The notes: generated by a model not told the origin, from the sequence alone. A DNA stretch of 8,010 nt from an uncultured Gemmatimonadaceae bacterium (GCA_955652265.1 CATPBD010000195.1:1-8010); one strand, 5' to 3'. Shown: positions 1 through 7,184, counted from the first letter of the stretch. Program-made: numbers and translations.

Positions 1-710
1 GTGCGGTATCCCCAGCCCTCGACGTTTCGATAGGTACAGTAGACGCACTTGTACACGCAGCCACGTTTGGTCTGGATCGGAATCGTGGCGCCGTGACGCT
101 GATAACGGGCGAGATCGATCCAGCGGTGCAAACGTGGTTGGGGGAGCGAATCCAGATCCGCATCTTCTCCGGGCGGCGTGAACGCCACTGTCCCGTTGCG
201 ATCCCGTACGAGCCCAGGCAATGATTCGATAGGCGCCCCGGAAGACAGCGCGTCTACGAGTGCGACGCTCGCGCGCTCCCCATCGCCGGCAACGGCGTAA
301 TCGACGGCGAGGTCGCGGAAAAGTGCTTCTGGCGCAACTCCAAACGCCGCCCCGCCAGCGATGACTTTTGCGTCCGGAGCCGCCTGCCGGAGCGCGTACA
401 GCACGCTCCGTGCTTCCGGGGTGTAGTGACGCAGCGCAATCGCGTCGCTGTTGTCGATGTTCCGGACGGAAACGCCAACGATGTCAGGCTTGAATTCCGC
501 CGCGGCCCTGCGAGCTGATGCCACTGGGTCGGACGCGAAACACAGGTCGAGAAAGCGCACATGGTGTCCCGCGGCGTCGAGCGCAGAAGCAACGCACGCG
601 AGACCATTCGGCACCACCGGATACGGCTGTCGCTCGCGATTGGTGCTCACGAGGAGCACCCGCGTTGCGCTGCTTTGGTTCCGGCTAGTCGTGCCTTGCA
701 TATCCTTCAT
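1..710 (-). CDS. B12-binding domain/radical SAM protein (C-terminal part beyond window)
   Basis: Partial gene: 236 codons read without a stop from ATG 710 to the left edge. Residues about 17-155 look like a cobalamin-binding (Rossmann-type) domain: the opening strand RVLLVSTN, then PNGLACVASALDAAGH, DIVGVSVRNIDN, an AGG turn near 118-120 and VAGDGE near 140-145. The linker has the usual LPQPRL...D...Y pattern. It leads to GCVYKCVYC (C218, C222, C225), the CxxxCxxC motif that binds the radical-SAM [4Fe-4S] cluster, followed by TYRNVEGWGYR. Family knowledge: class B radical-SAM enzymes use cobalamin and S-adenosylmethionine for methylations or rearrangements, often in lipid or cofactor pathways. 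The substrate here cannot be told. It lies 23 bp after the DUF92 gene on the same strand and is probably co-transcribed. The start is uncertain: in-frame ATG 701 and GTG 716 are alternatives, and no clear ribosome site decides. Class is confident, exact function unknown. Confidence 0.9.
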   Translation of the reverse strand, partial: MKDMQGTTSRNQSSATRVLLVSTNRERQPYPVVPNGLACVASALDAAGHHVRFLDLCFASDPVASARRAAAEFKPDIVGVSVRNIDNSDAIALRHYTPEARSVLYALRQAAPDAKVIAGGAAFGVAPEALFRDLAVDYAVAGDGERASVALVDALSSGAPIESLPGLVRDRNGTVAFTPPGEDADLDSLPQPRLHRWIDLARYQRHGATIPIQTKRGCVYKCVYCTYRNVEGWGYR

Positions 711-733
711 TTGCACCGCGTGCGCTCGGTCGA

Positions 734-1510
734 TTACGATAGAAGTAAAGTTACCAGCGCACCCACACCCGAGCAGACTGCGTTCACTGCATCGTTGTCG
801 AAACCGCGGATTCCGCCAGTGCGCCGAGTCGGGTTTCCGCAGTTGTGCACTGGTCGCTCCGTGGACTTCGAGCATACGTCGCACCAGCGCCGAGTTTGCA
901 GGGTGGCCCCGAGGAGGGAATCTGCCACTGCGCCGGCCAGCCCTCCCAGTACCACAGCGGTGAATGGAACGGGCCACCGCGCGAGCGCCGCTCCTGCCGC
1001 GATGAACAGCGCGCCGCCAACGCTCGCGAGCGTTCCGATCAGGCTCACGCCGCCGGACGTGCCAGCGGGAACTGTCCGGCCGGAAACGATCGAGACAGGA
1101 TTGCGGCCAATCAGTGTACCGATCTCAGTCGCCCACGTGTCCGCGGCTGACGCCGCTAACGCTCCAATTCCGACGGCATACCAGGCGCGCGTATGCGAGA
1201 GCAAGTACGCGAGCGCCGCCAGGGCATATACGCCGCCATTGGCTAGAACTTGCTTTGCGTCCCGGCGATCGCCCTTCTCGACGACGGCGCCAACCAGCTC
1301 GGCCTTCCTCCTCTCACCAAGCTTAGAGAGTGAGCTCGCGACAACGAAGTACGCGCCGAGCAATATCCCCCAGCTCCATCCCGCAGCGAGGGCGATCGTT
1401 CCGACAGCTGTGCCGGCGAACGCACCACTCGTCGAAAGAGCGCGCATCCGACGCGCCACGAATGCGACCATGCCGGCGCCGATAACGCCGGCAATAAGCC
1501 GCGCGAGCAA
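734..1510 (-). CDS. DUF92 family integral membrane protein (VTE6-like)
   Basis: A 258-residue protein with the conserved blocks of the DUF92 family (TIGR00297 type). These are KGDRRDAKQVLANGG at 79-93, ADTWATEIG at 123-131, PAGTSGGVS at 148-156 and GAVADSLLG at 193-201, then a C210-x2-C213-x8-H-x-C224 segment and FDND-VN near 238-243. Several Ala/Gly/Leu-rich stretches (about 3-20, 28-60, 93-105, 112-125, 158-178, 184-205, 240-257) look membrane-spanning, so it should sit in the inner membrane. Plant VTE6, a phytyl-phosphate kinase, belongs to this family. Prenyl- or phytyl-phosphate metabolism is therefore a possible role here, by inference only. The start is TTG: two in-frame stops (TAATAA) lie 15 to 10 bases upstream, leaving little room, and AAGAG sits about 9 bases before the TTG. 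It is the first gene of a likely operon with the B12/radical-SAM gene. Confidence 0.88.
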   Translation of the reverse strand: MLARLIAGVIGAGMVAFVARRMRALSTSGAFAGTAVGTIALAAGWSWGILLGAYFVVASSLSKLGERRKAELVGAVVEKGDRRDAKQVLANGGVYALAALAYLLSHTRAWYAVGIGALAASAADTWATEIGTLIGRNPVSIVSGRTVPAGTSGGVSLIGTLASVGGALFIAAGAALARWPVPFTAVVLGGLAGAVADSLLGATLQTRRWCDVCSKSTERPVHNCGNPTRRTGGIRGFDNDAVNAVCSGVGALVTLLLS

Positions 1511-1623
1511 TTCCGTCAGCTCTTATTACCTCGTTCCCGAACCAAATCCGAGATGTGTGAGCGCTTCCCTGCTTGAAGGCTATTCGAGCGGCGGTTAGCT
1601 TGCGCTCTCCGCCTTCCAACTAA
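1511..1623. promoter_or_regulatory. Divergent intergenic region between DUF92 gene and V4R-like gene
   Basis: 113 bp separates two divergently transcribed genes, so it must hold the promoters of both directions. For the plus strand a weak sigma-70-like pair can be drawn: TTGAAG (1573-1578), 17 bp, TAGCTT (1596-1601). The -10 matches only three of six consensus positions, so this is a suggestion only. No convincing -10 was seen for the minus strand. No inverted repeat stands out as an operator. Confidence 0.25.
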
Positions 1624-2256
1624 ATGCCCGGCACCGTAAACGCCATAGTCCCGCTCAGTCTCCTCGAAGCAGTTCGCTCGGTCGACATTCCAGAAGGAGA
1701 AGACGTCGACGTCGAATATGTGCAGGAGCATCGCAACAAGCGACTTGGACTGAGCGACACGGTCATCGCGCAGATTCGGCGCTACAAGGACGCGATGAAG
1801 CACAATCAGTCGATTCCTCTTCACGAGGCAGGTGGGATCGCGCGTCTCATCGGCCGGCGCCCTGACGCGGAGAGCATCTTCATCCGCGCGGGCAATATCG
1901 TGGCGAATCGGATGTACCAGCTGATCTCCTCTACAAGGCGGCAGATCATTCACCTGCTACCCGGCTTTCTGGCCCGGCCCCTCGCTTTCCGGCAGGTGAA
2001 AAGAGCGGGAGAGAAGTACCTTGGAGCATCGGTGCGCCGCGTCGGCGCTTCCATCGTTCTTGGCGTCAAGGAATCGGTGACGTTTGAGACGGCGCCCAAA
2101 GGCATCGGCTGCCTGTACTACGAATCCGCGCTCCGTGAGATGCTCAAGCTGCTGGTCAATGGCGGCGGGATGATCGACCACGTCCACTGCCGTGAGAGGG
2201 GCGAGGACTTCTGCGAGTGGCGCGCAGACTGGCGCGCCGTCAAGGCATCGCAGTAG
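1624..2256 (+). CDS. Hypothetical protein with C-terminal V4R-like cysteine motif
   Basis: A soluble 210-residue protein with no signal peptide or membrane segment; I cannot name its family with certainty. The C-terminal third has a pattern typical of V4R/hydrocarbon-binding domains: GCLYYESALREML (C163), then about 20 residues on HVHCRERGEDFCEWRADW with C189 and C197. In V4R proteins, paired cysteines near such a motif often bind metal, and the fold holds small hydrophobic or tetrapyrrole-like ligands. The N-terminal half (1-110) is mixed helical and polar, with no motif I recognise. ATG 1624 follows an in-frame TAA directly, so it is the first possible ATG; no good Shine-Dalgarno site precedes it. 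It is followed in the same frame, nine bases later, by the M24 peptidase and is probably co-transcribed with it. The call as a gene is firm. The V4R assignment is a pattern match only, and function is unknown. Confidence 0.75.
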   Translation: MPGTVNAIVPLSLLEAVRSVDIPEGEDVDVEYVQEHRNKRLGLSDTVIAQIRRYKDAMKHNQSIPLHEAGGIARLIGRRPDAESIFIRAGNIVANRMYQLISSTRRQIIHLLPGFLARPLAFRQVKRAGEKYLGASVRRVGASIVLGVKESVTFETAPKGIGCLYYESALREMLKLLVNGGGMIDHVHCRERGEDFCEWRADWRAVKASQ

Positions 2257-2265
2257 CCGCTCGCC

Positions 2266-3444
2266 GTGCTGCAGCCTGAATCCCTGCCCGCCCTCCAGTC
2301 TGCCCTCGCGCGTGCCGGACTCGATGGCTGGCTGCTCTACGATTTTCACGGGCTTAACCCCGTGGCCGTGGGAATGCTGGAGCTGCCCGGCATGACGACG
2401 CGTCGTTTCTTCGTCTACATCCCACGCAAAGGTTCGCCGGTTGCTATCACCCATGCGATCGAGCAGGGCCCGTGGACCGGATGGCCGTCGAATTGGACGA
2501 AAGAGAAGTACAGCAGTTGGCGCGTCCTGGAGTCGCTGCTCTGCAGCTTGGTCAATGGAAAGCGCGTTGCGATGGAGTATTCGCCCGGCGACGCGGTCCC
2601 CTATCTCGACCGCGTCCCCGCCGGAGTTATCGAGATGGTCCGAAGCGCCGGAGCGACGGTTGTCTCTTCAGCGGAACTGGTCTCCACGTTTTACGCCGTG
2701 TGGAGCGACAGCCAGCGCGCATCGCACGAGCGTGCTTCGCGCGCCGTCTCGACAATCGGGCAACAGGCGATCCGACTCGCCGGCAGTCGCGCGGATAGCG
2801 CGTCGCCGTTGACAGAATACGCGCTCCAGACCTGGATCAAGGAGAGGTTCGAAGCGGGCGGGCTCGAGACCGACCACGGCCCGATCGTAGCGATCGGTCC
2901 GAATGCCGCCAATCCACATTACGAGCCAACCGCCAAAAACTTCGCGACGATCAATCGTGGCGACATCCTTCTCGTCGACCTGTGGGCGCGCGAAAAAAAT
3001 GGAGTCTTCGCGGATCAAACCTGGATGGGCTCCCTAGGCGCGCCGAGTGAGCGCGACAGCGGAATTTGGAAGGCAGTGATGGATGCGCGGGATGCGGCAA
3101 TCTCGCTGTTGCGGGAGCGCATCAAGGCGCATGAGGCGGTTCGAGGCGGAGAGGTGGACGACGCCGCCCGGGCCGTGATAACCAGACGCGGTTACGGTGA
3201 CAACTTCATCCACCGCACCGAGCATTCGATCGATCCACGCGACCTCCATGGATCGGGACCGCACATCGACAATCTCGAGACGAGGGAAGAGCGTGAGCTC
3301 ATTCCAGGCGTCGGATTTTCCATCGAGCCGGGGATTTATCTCCCCGGAGATGTCGGGATGCGGAGCGAGGTGAACGCCTTCATGGGCGCGGACGGGCTAC
3401 TCATCACTCCGTCCGACTATCAAAAAGAGTTGCTGGTTGTTTAG
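2266..3444 (+). CDS. M24 family Xaa-Pro peptidase (aminopeptidase P/prolidase-like)
   Basis: A 392-residue cytoplasmic metallopeptidase of the pita-bread fold. Residues about 1-150 form the creatinase-like N-terminal domain and about 155-392 the catalytic domain. Predicted dinuclear metal ligands, by family pattern: D238 (LLVDLWA), D250 (FADQTW), H320 (RTEHSID), E354 (FSIEPGIY) and E368 (MRSEVN). H328 in the following LHGSG is the usual second active-site histidine. Family members cleave Xaa-Pro bonds in peptides or dipeptides. The common GHxIG around the histidine ligand reads EHSID here, although all five ligands are present. The GTG start at 2266 is chosen because it is the first start after the upstream TAG, and because the N-terminal domain begins at once (LPALQSALARAGLDGWLLYDF). 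No ribosome site is visible, so translational coupling to the gene 9 bp upstream is likely. Its stop overlaps the convergent GH18-like gene by four bases. Confidence 0.93.
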   Translation: MLQPESLPALQSALARAGLDGWLLYDFHGLNPVAVGMLELPGMTTRRFFVYIPRKGSPVAITHAIEQGPWTGWPSNWTKEKYSSWRVLESLLCSLVNGKRVAMEYSPGDAVPYLDRVPAGVIEMVRSAGATVVSSAELVSTFYAVWSDSQRASHERASRAVSTIGQQAIRLAGSRADSASPLTEYALQTWIKERFEAGGLETDHGPIVAIGPNAANPHYEPTAKNFATINRGDILLVDLWAREKNGVFADQTWMGSLGAPSERDSGIWKAVMDARDAAISLLRERIKAHEAVRGGEVDDAARAVITRRGYGDNFIHRTEHSIDPRDLHGSGPHIDNLETREERELIPGVGFSIEPGIYLPGDVGMRSEVNAFMGADGLLITPSDYQKELLVV

Positions 3445-4442
3445 CGGCCGCCGGAGTTCTGAGGATTGATGAGGTCCCAGACCGCCTGATCTTCCAGCCC
3501 AAGCCGCCACAGCGCGAAGGTTCTCACTCCCAGTTGTCTGGCGTCGCGAATGAGAGTCTCGAGAAGCACGCGGTCGCTAACCCACAGCTCCCATCCCTCG
3601 GGTGACGTAGCGTGTAGCGTCTCCGACGCGGGGTCCCGAATGAGCGGAGTATTTGTCATGGTGGTCAGGCGCCGTGCGTCGTCGAAGCTGATCACTTCGG
3701 TCTCGGCGGCTTTTCGCCAGCGGTACCCGTACAGGGGAAACGCCGCCACAATTTTCGCGGCGCCAACTTCCGCCACCCGCGTGCCCAGATTTCGAGTGAC
3801 CCAGTCGGGCGAGGCAATCGGGCCGGGCGGTGAACCGCTCCAATGCTGGTCGTACAGCATTGCCATGATGAGATCAGCGGACTGGAGAAGAAGCGCAGCG
3901 GGGTAGGCAGCCGTGTCCCCGGCGGGAACCGCTATGACTACGGTGTGAACCCCGTGTGCGCGGACCGAGTCTGCGACTGCTCGCGTAACCGCGAGCAACG
4001 GATCGAGGTCGCGCGGGGTCATGCCTTCAAAGTCGATAACGACGCCCCGGTAAGCGGTTGAATCGATCAATGCCGCTATCGCGCCTGCCGTAATTCCCGC
4101 TGCCTGCGGGCTTCCGCCCAGTCCGCGAATGATCTCCGGGTGAAAACGACTCCCGTTGTACGATGTGATCAGCGCCATCGTGCGTGGTGCGACCCGTAAA
4201 TCCGTCCGGAACGTATCCGGATACACTTGCGCCGGAAGAAAGCTCGTGGTGTCGAGCGCGATCCATCCGGTGATGATTAGCGCGAGCGCAGCTCCGTGCC
4301 GCTGGACCGAAACATCGCTCCGCTTGTCCCACGGTCCGGTGAAACCCCAATAGTCGACCGGGCCTGTCGGCTCCGAGGGGAGATGCGCGCACGCCGCGGC
4401 CAGGACGAGCATCGCAGGCCGAAGCCATTTGCCGCGATTCAT
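3441..4442 (-). CDS. Putative lipoprotein, GH18-like glycoside hydrolase
   Basis: A 333-residue protein from ATG 4442. An ATG at 4499 would add 19 residues, but a good ribosome site and a clean signal peptide favour 4442. MNRGKWLRP then a hydrophobic stretch ending LVLAAAC (C18) looks like a lipoprotein signal, although the lipobox has Ala rather than Leu three residues before Cys. The rest fits a TIM barrel of glycoside hydrolase family 18: RGVVIDFEGM (D137, E139, E139 being the predicted acid), AMLYDQHW (Y197, D198), a PPGPIAS-DWV segment, KIVAAFPLYGYRW, and near the end FALWRLGLED. Family 18 cleaves beta-1,4 GlcNAc linkages in chitin, peptidoglycan or related glycans. A membrane-anchored form would act on envelope or external polysaccharide. 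The first Asp residues of the usual DGxDxDxE are replaced (R132, V135). It is divergent from the amidohydrolase gene and convergent with the peptidase gene. Confidence 0.85.
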   Translation of the reverse strand: MNRGKWLRPAMLVLAAACAHLPSEPTGPVDYWGFTGPWDKRSDVSVQRHGAALALIITGWIALDTTSFLPAQVYPDTFRTDLRVAPRTMALITSYNGSRFHPEIIRGLGGSPQAAGITAGAIAALIDSTAYRGVVIDFEGMTPRDLDPLLAVTRAVADSVRAHGVHTVVIAVPAGDTAAYPAALLLQSADLIMAMLYDQHWSGSPPGPIASPDWVTRNLGTRVAEVGAAKIVAAFPLYGYRWRKAAETEVISFDDARRLTTMTNTPLIRDPASETLHATSPEGWELWVSDRVLLETLIRDARQLGVRTFALWRLGLEDQAVWDLINPQNSGGR

Positions 4443-4490
4443 GCGCGCTGTCCTTGTGTGGACGCGTCCGGGAGAACAAACTCCGCCGCC
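4443..4490. promoter_or_regulatory. 48-bp divergent intergenic region with perfect palindrome
   Basis: This is the whole space between two divergent start codons, so promoters for both must overlap here or reach into the coding regions. It contains a perfect 10-bp palindrome, GGACGCGTCC (4460-4469), a possible operator. A small hairpin, GGAG-AACAAA-CTCC (4471-4484), lies on the plus-strand side. The GGGAG (4470-4474) is the only Shine-Dalgarno-like run before the amidohydrolase ATG at 4491, but at 16 bases it is far away. No clear -35/-10 pair was found. Confidence 0.35.
4451..4455 (-). promoter_or_regulatory. Ribosome binding site deciding the GH18-like start
   Basis: On the minus strand AAGGA lies eight bases before ATG 4442. 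This spacing is optimal and supports the 333-residue form over the in-frame ATG at 4499, which would be upstream of this site and would overlap the start of the divergent amidohydrolase gene. Confidence 0.6.
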
Positions 4491-6173
4491 ATGAAACATC
4501 TCTCAACCTACTTTGCCCTGGCTGCGCTCGCACCAGTGGTTCTCCCAGCGCAGACGCCCGCTGATCTCGTTCTCACGAACGGCCGTATCTACACGGTAGA
4601 CAATGCGCGTCCCGTGATTTCCGCGCTCGCGGTCCGCGGCGGTCGCGTCCTTTTCGTCGGATCCGATGCCGAAGCCAAAGTGCTCGCGGGTCCGTCCGCG
4701 AGTGTCATCGACCTGCACGGCGCGACCGTCGTTCCCGGGATTGTCGATGCGCACGCGCACCTCGTCGGCCTCGGAAATATGCTTCGCCAGGTCAATGTCG
4801 CGGGGTCGACGTCGTACCGGGACGTGATCGACCGCGTCAGGGCGTGGGCGAAAGATGTACAGCCGGGTGAATGGATTCTCGGACGTGGCTGGGACCAGAA
4901 CCGCTGGGTCGACAAGGAATTCCCCACCCACGAGGCGCTCTCTCTCGCCTTTCCAAACAATCCGCTAATGCTCGAGAGAATCGATGGCCACGCTCTGCTC
5001 GCTAACGCCAAGGCAATGGAGCTCGCGCACATTACGCCCGCTACCGCGGAGCCATCGGGCGGCCGGATCGTGAAGCTTGCCTCGGGCGCGCCGTCGGGCG
5101 TGTTCATCGACAACGCGAAGAGCCTGATCGATCGCGCGATACCTGCCCCGACCCGCGCCCAGACGCGCAAGGCGATCCTCGCCGCGATCAGCGAATGCAA
5201 TCGGTGGGGACTCACGGGAATCCACGATCCTGGTGAGAACGCGGAGACGATCGGGATCTACGAAGAGCTGGCGAAGGCAGGGGACTACAACCTTCGCAAC
5301 TACGTTATGATCAGCGACCCCGGAGAGCCGAGTTCTCCCGCGGCGCTCAACAATCCCTATCTGCGGCGGGGGCCGCAGAGCGCGCTATACGATGGCCACC
5401 TATGGATTCGCGCCATAAAGCTCTATGCCGACGGCGCGCTCGGATCTCGCGGGGCGGCGCTCCTTGCGCCGTACAGGGACGACCCGACCAACGCGGGCTT
5501 GCTGGTTTCGCAGCCTGCGCACATCCGGGCATGGGCTGAGACAGGGCTGCGTCGCGGATTCCAGGTAAACGTCCACGCCATTGGAGATCGCGGCAACCGG
5601 ATCGCTCTCGACGCGTTCGACTCCGCATTGAGAACTGTGCCGACGGCTGATCACCGATTCCGAATCGAGCACGCTCAGGTGTTGAGCCCACAGGATATCC
5701 CCCGATTCGCCCAACTCGGCGTCATTCCTTCGATGCAGGCGACCCACCAGACGAGCGACATGCGCTGGGCGGAGGCGAGAATAGGCCCTGAGCGGGTCCG
5801 CGGCGCGTACGCATGGCGCTCGCTGCTCAACACGGGTGTGGTTATTCCGAACGGGACGGATTTCCCGGTTGAAGAGGTGAATCCGCTGCTCACCTTTCAC
5901 GCAGCTGTCACCCGGCAAGATCCAACGAACTGGCCGCCGGGCGGCTGGTATCCCGAACAGAAGATGACGCGTGAAGAAGCTCTTCAGTCGATGACGATCT
6001 GGCCGGCCTACGCCGCGTTTCAGGAATCGATGCTTGGCTCCCTCAGCCCCGGAAAGTACGCTGATTTCGTCGTACTCGACCGCGATATCATGCGCGTGCC
6101 GGACACCGAGATCCTCGGCGCACGAGTACTTTCAACTTGGATCGGAGGAAAGCGCGTGTATGAAGCGAAGTAG
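4491..6173 (+). CDS. Exported amidohydrolase, YtcJ-like (Amidohydro_3)
   Basis: A 560-residue metal-dependent hydrolase with a Sec-type signal peptide: MKHLSTYF, a hydrophobic core, and LPAQT with likely cleavage after A20. The open frame extends upstream, but ATG 4491 is chosen because the signal peptide begins there. Residues 24-85 form the beta-sandwich start (ADLVLTNGRIYTVD) and lead into DAHAH with H88 and H90, the first metal pair. Further family landmarks are WILGRGWDQNRW (128-139), KLYADGALGSRGA (310-322), NVHAIGD (H362), RIEHAQ (H394) and GTDFPVEEVNP (D457), with the sandwich closing at GKYADFVVLDRD (521-532). YtcJ-type enzymes hydrolyse amide or N-acyl bonds of varied small molecules. 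The natural substrate cannot be read from sequence, and the signal peptide suggests periplasmic action. It is followed 54 bp later by a lipoprotein gene on the same strand. Length is normal for the family. Confidence 0.94.
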   Translation: MKHLSTYFALAALAPVVLPAQTPADLVLTNGRIYTVDNARPVISALAVRGGRVLFVGSDAEAKVLAGPSASVIDLHGATVVPGIVDAHAHLVGLGNMLRQVNVAGSTSYRDVIDRVRAWAKDVQPGEWILGRGWDQNRWVDKEFPTHEALSLAFPNNPLMLERIDGHALLANAKAMELAHITPATAEPSGGRIVKLASGAPSGVFIDNAKSLIDRAIPAPTRAQTRKAILAAISECNRWGLTGIHDPGENAETIGIYEELAKAGDYNLRNYVMISDPGEPSSPAALNNPYLRRGPQSALYDGHLWIRAIKLYADGALGSRGAALLAPYRDDPTNAGLLVSQPAHIRAWAETGLRRGFQVNVHAIGDRGNRIALDAFDSALRTVPTADHRFRIEHAQVLSPQDIPRFAQLGVIPSMQATHQTSDMRWAEARIGPERVRGAYAWRSLLNTGVVIPNGTDFPVEEVNPLLTFHAAVTRQDPTNWPPGGWYPEQKMTREEALQSMTIWPAYAAFQESMLGSLSPGKYADFVVLDRDIMRVPDTEILGARVLSTWIGGKRVYEAK

Positions 6174-6227
6174 CGCGGCACATCGCTTGCCCTTCCATTG
6201 AACGAACTTCACTTCGGCTCGCCACCA

Positions 6228-7184
6228 ATGCTCCGCCGGTTTTTCGGCTTTCCAATAGTTCTGATCGTCGCGCTCGGCTGCTCGCACGACGACACCGCCT
6301 CCGCTCATACGAGGAACCTCTCGAGCTTTCCAGATGACGGGGTTGCCCCCCGTCCGTCCGTTGTCGTGCCTTCGTCCCTGCCGTATCGAGTCGTGCCTGT
6401 CGGTGTCGGGGGCACGGTCACCGGCACCGTCGACTTCGAGGGAACCGTGCCCGTCGTAGCCGCCATTCACCCGACGATGGACCAGAACGCCTGCGGAAAC
6501 ACGATTGTTCAGAAAAACGTTGCCCTCGCTGGAACGCGCGTCGGAAGTGCCGTGGTGTGGCTTACCGACATCCGGAGCGGGAAGGGATTCCCGCTCGAGC
6601 GCCGCTTCGACCTGACGAACAACAACTGCAAGCTCGACCCGTTTGTGCTGGTGATCTCAACCAACAGCACCGTTAATGTCGGCAACGATGATCGGGTGTT
6701 GCAAACCAACAAGTTCATAAACGTGGGCACCGGAAAGATCGTCGCCTTGGCGCCGTTCAACGACGATGGGGAGGTTGTACCGGTTGATCGGTTCAAGGAG
6801 CCAGCCGAGATCGAGGTGGTGTCAGAGCAACACCCGTGGTCGCACGCATGGATTGCCGTGCTGGACCATCCCTATTTTGCGCTAACTTCCGCGTCCGGCA
6901 CGTTCAGCATTAATGGAATTCCCGCGGGTAGGTATCGCGTCCGCGCGTGGCATCCCGGGTTGGGGTTCGCCGACGATAGCGTGACAGTGGTTGCGGGGAT
7001 GCAAACGAGCGTGGCCTTCCGAATTCGACCAACAGCTGCGAACGGTCCCGCCGTTCCCACGCAGCCGTCTCCGGAATCGGTCCGGGCAGCTGCTTCCAGC
7101 ACGCCCGCAGTGCCGATCCTTCCTACAGCGTCGAGCACTCCCCCTTCATCGAGCACCCCAATCGGTCCGCCGCCGCCAAGATAG
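6228..7184 (+). CDS. Lipoprotein with carboxypeptidase-regulatory/cupredoxin-like domain and Pro/Ser/Thr-rich tail
   Basis: A 318-residue protein from ATG 6228. A TTG at 6198 would add ten residues, but the signal peptide MLRRFFGFPIVLIVALGC fits the ATG. C18 is the probable lipidated cysteine, in an imperfect lipobox. GGTVTGTVDFEGTVP (61-75) opens a beta-sandwich, C89 and C134 may pair, and HPWSHAW---DHPYFALTSASGTFSINGIPAGRYRVRAWHPGLG (202-246, middle omitted) is the repeated pattern of carboxypeptidase-regulatory-like proteins. In relatives this region also holds a cupredoxin-type copper site (HN-H, CDxHxWM). Here the equivalents read NDDRVLQTNKF and VSEQHPWS, so only H202 of the expected ligands remains. 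The last 46 residues are rich in Pro, Ser and Thr, probably a disordered spacer at the cell surface. It is probably transcribed with the amidohydrolase. The role is unknown; a structural or binding lipoprotein is likely. Confidence 0.82.
   Translation: MLRRFFGFPIVLIVALGCSHDDTASAHTRNLSSFPDDGVAPRPSVVVPSSLPYRVVPVGVGGTVTGTVDFEGTVPVVAAIHPTMDQNACGNTIVQKNVALAGTRVGSAVVWLTDIRSGKGFPLERRFDLTNNNCKLDPFVLVISTNSTVNVGNDDRVLQTNKFINVGTGKIVALAPFNDDGEVVPVDRFKEPAEIEVVSEQHPWSHAWIAVLDHPYFALTSASGTFSINGIPAGRYRVRAWHPGLGFADDSVTVVAGMQTSVAFRIRPTAANGPAVPTQPSPESVRAAASSTPAVPILPTASSTPPSSSTPIGPPPPR

Noticed and set aside
561..1598. Long plus-strand open frame (345 codons) over the left region
   Set aside because: It lies antisense to the DUF92 and radical-SAM genes, whose family motifs are clear. 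Its product is a low-complexity Ala/Arg/Pro-rich sequence typical of high-GC shadow frames.
4296..4490. 65-codon upstream extension of the amidohydrolase
   Set aside because: The signal peptide starts at ATG 4491, and the extension is Arg-rich and runs antisense through the start of the GH18-like gene.
4443..4499. 19-residue longer start (ATG 4499) for the GH18-like gene
   Set aside because: It would overlap the divergent gene start and place a non-hydrophobic stretch before the signal peptide. ATG 4442 has AAGGA at eight bases.
6163..6188. Stem AAGCGA/TCGCTT around the amidohydrolase stop as a terminator
   Set aside because: Only six pairs with a 14-base loop and no T-tract. The next gene is close on the same strand.
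6198..6227. TTG start adding ten residues to the lipoprotein
   Set aside because: The added residues precede a complete lipoprotein signal and have no ribosome site.
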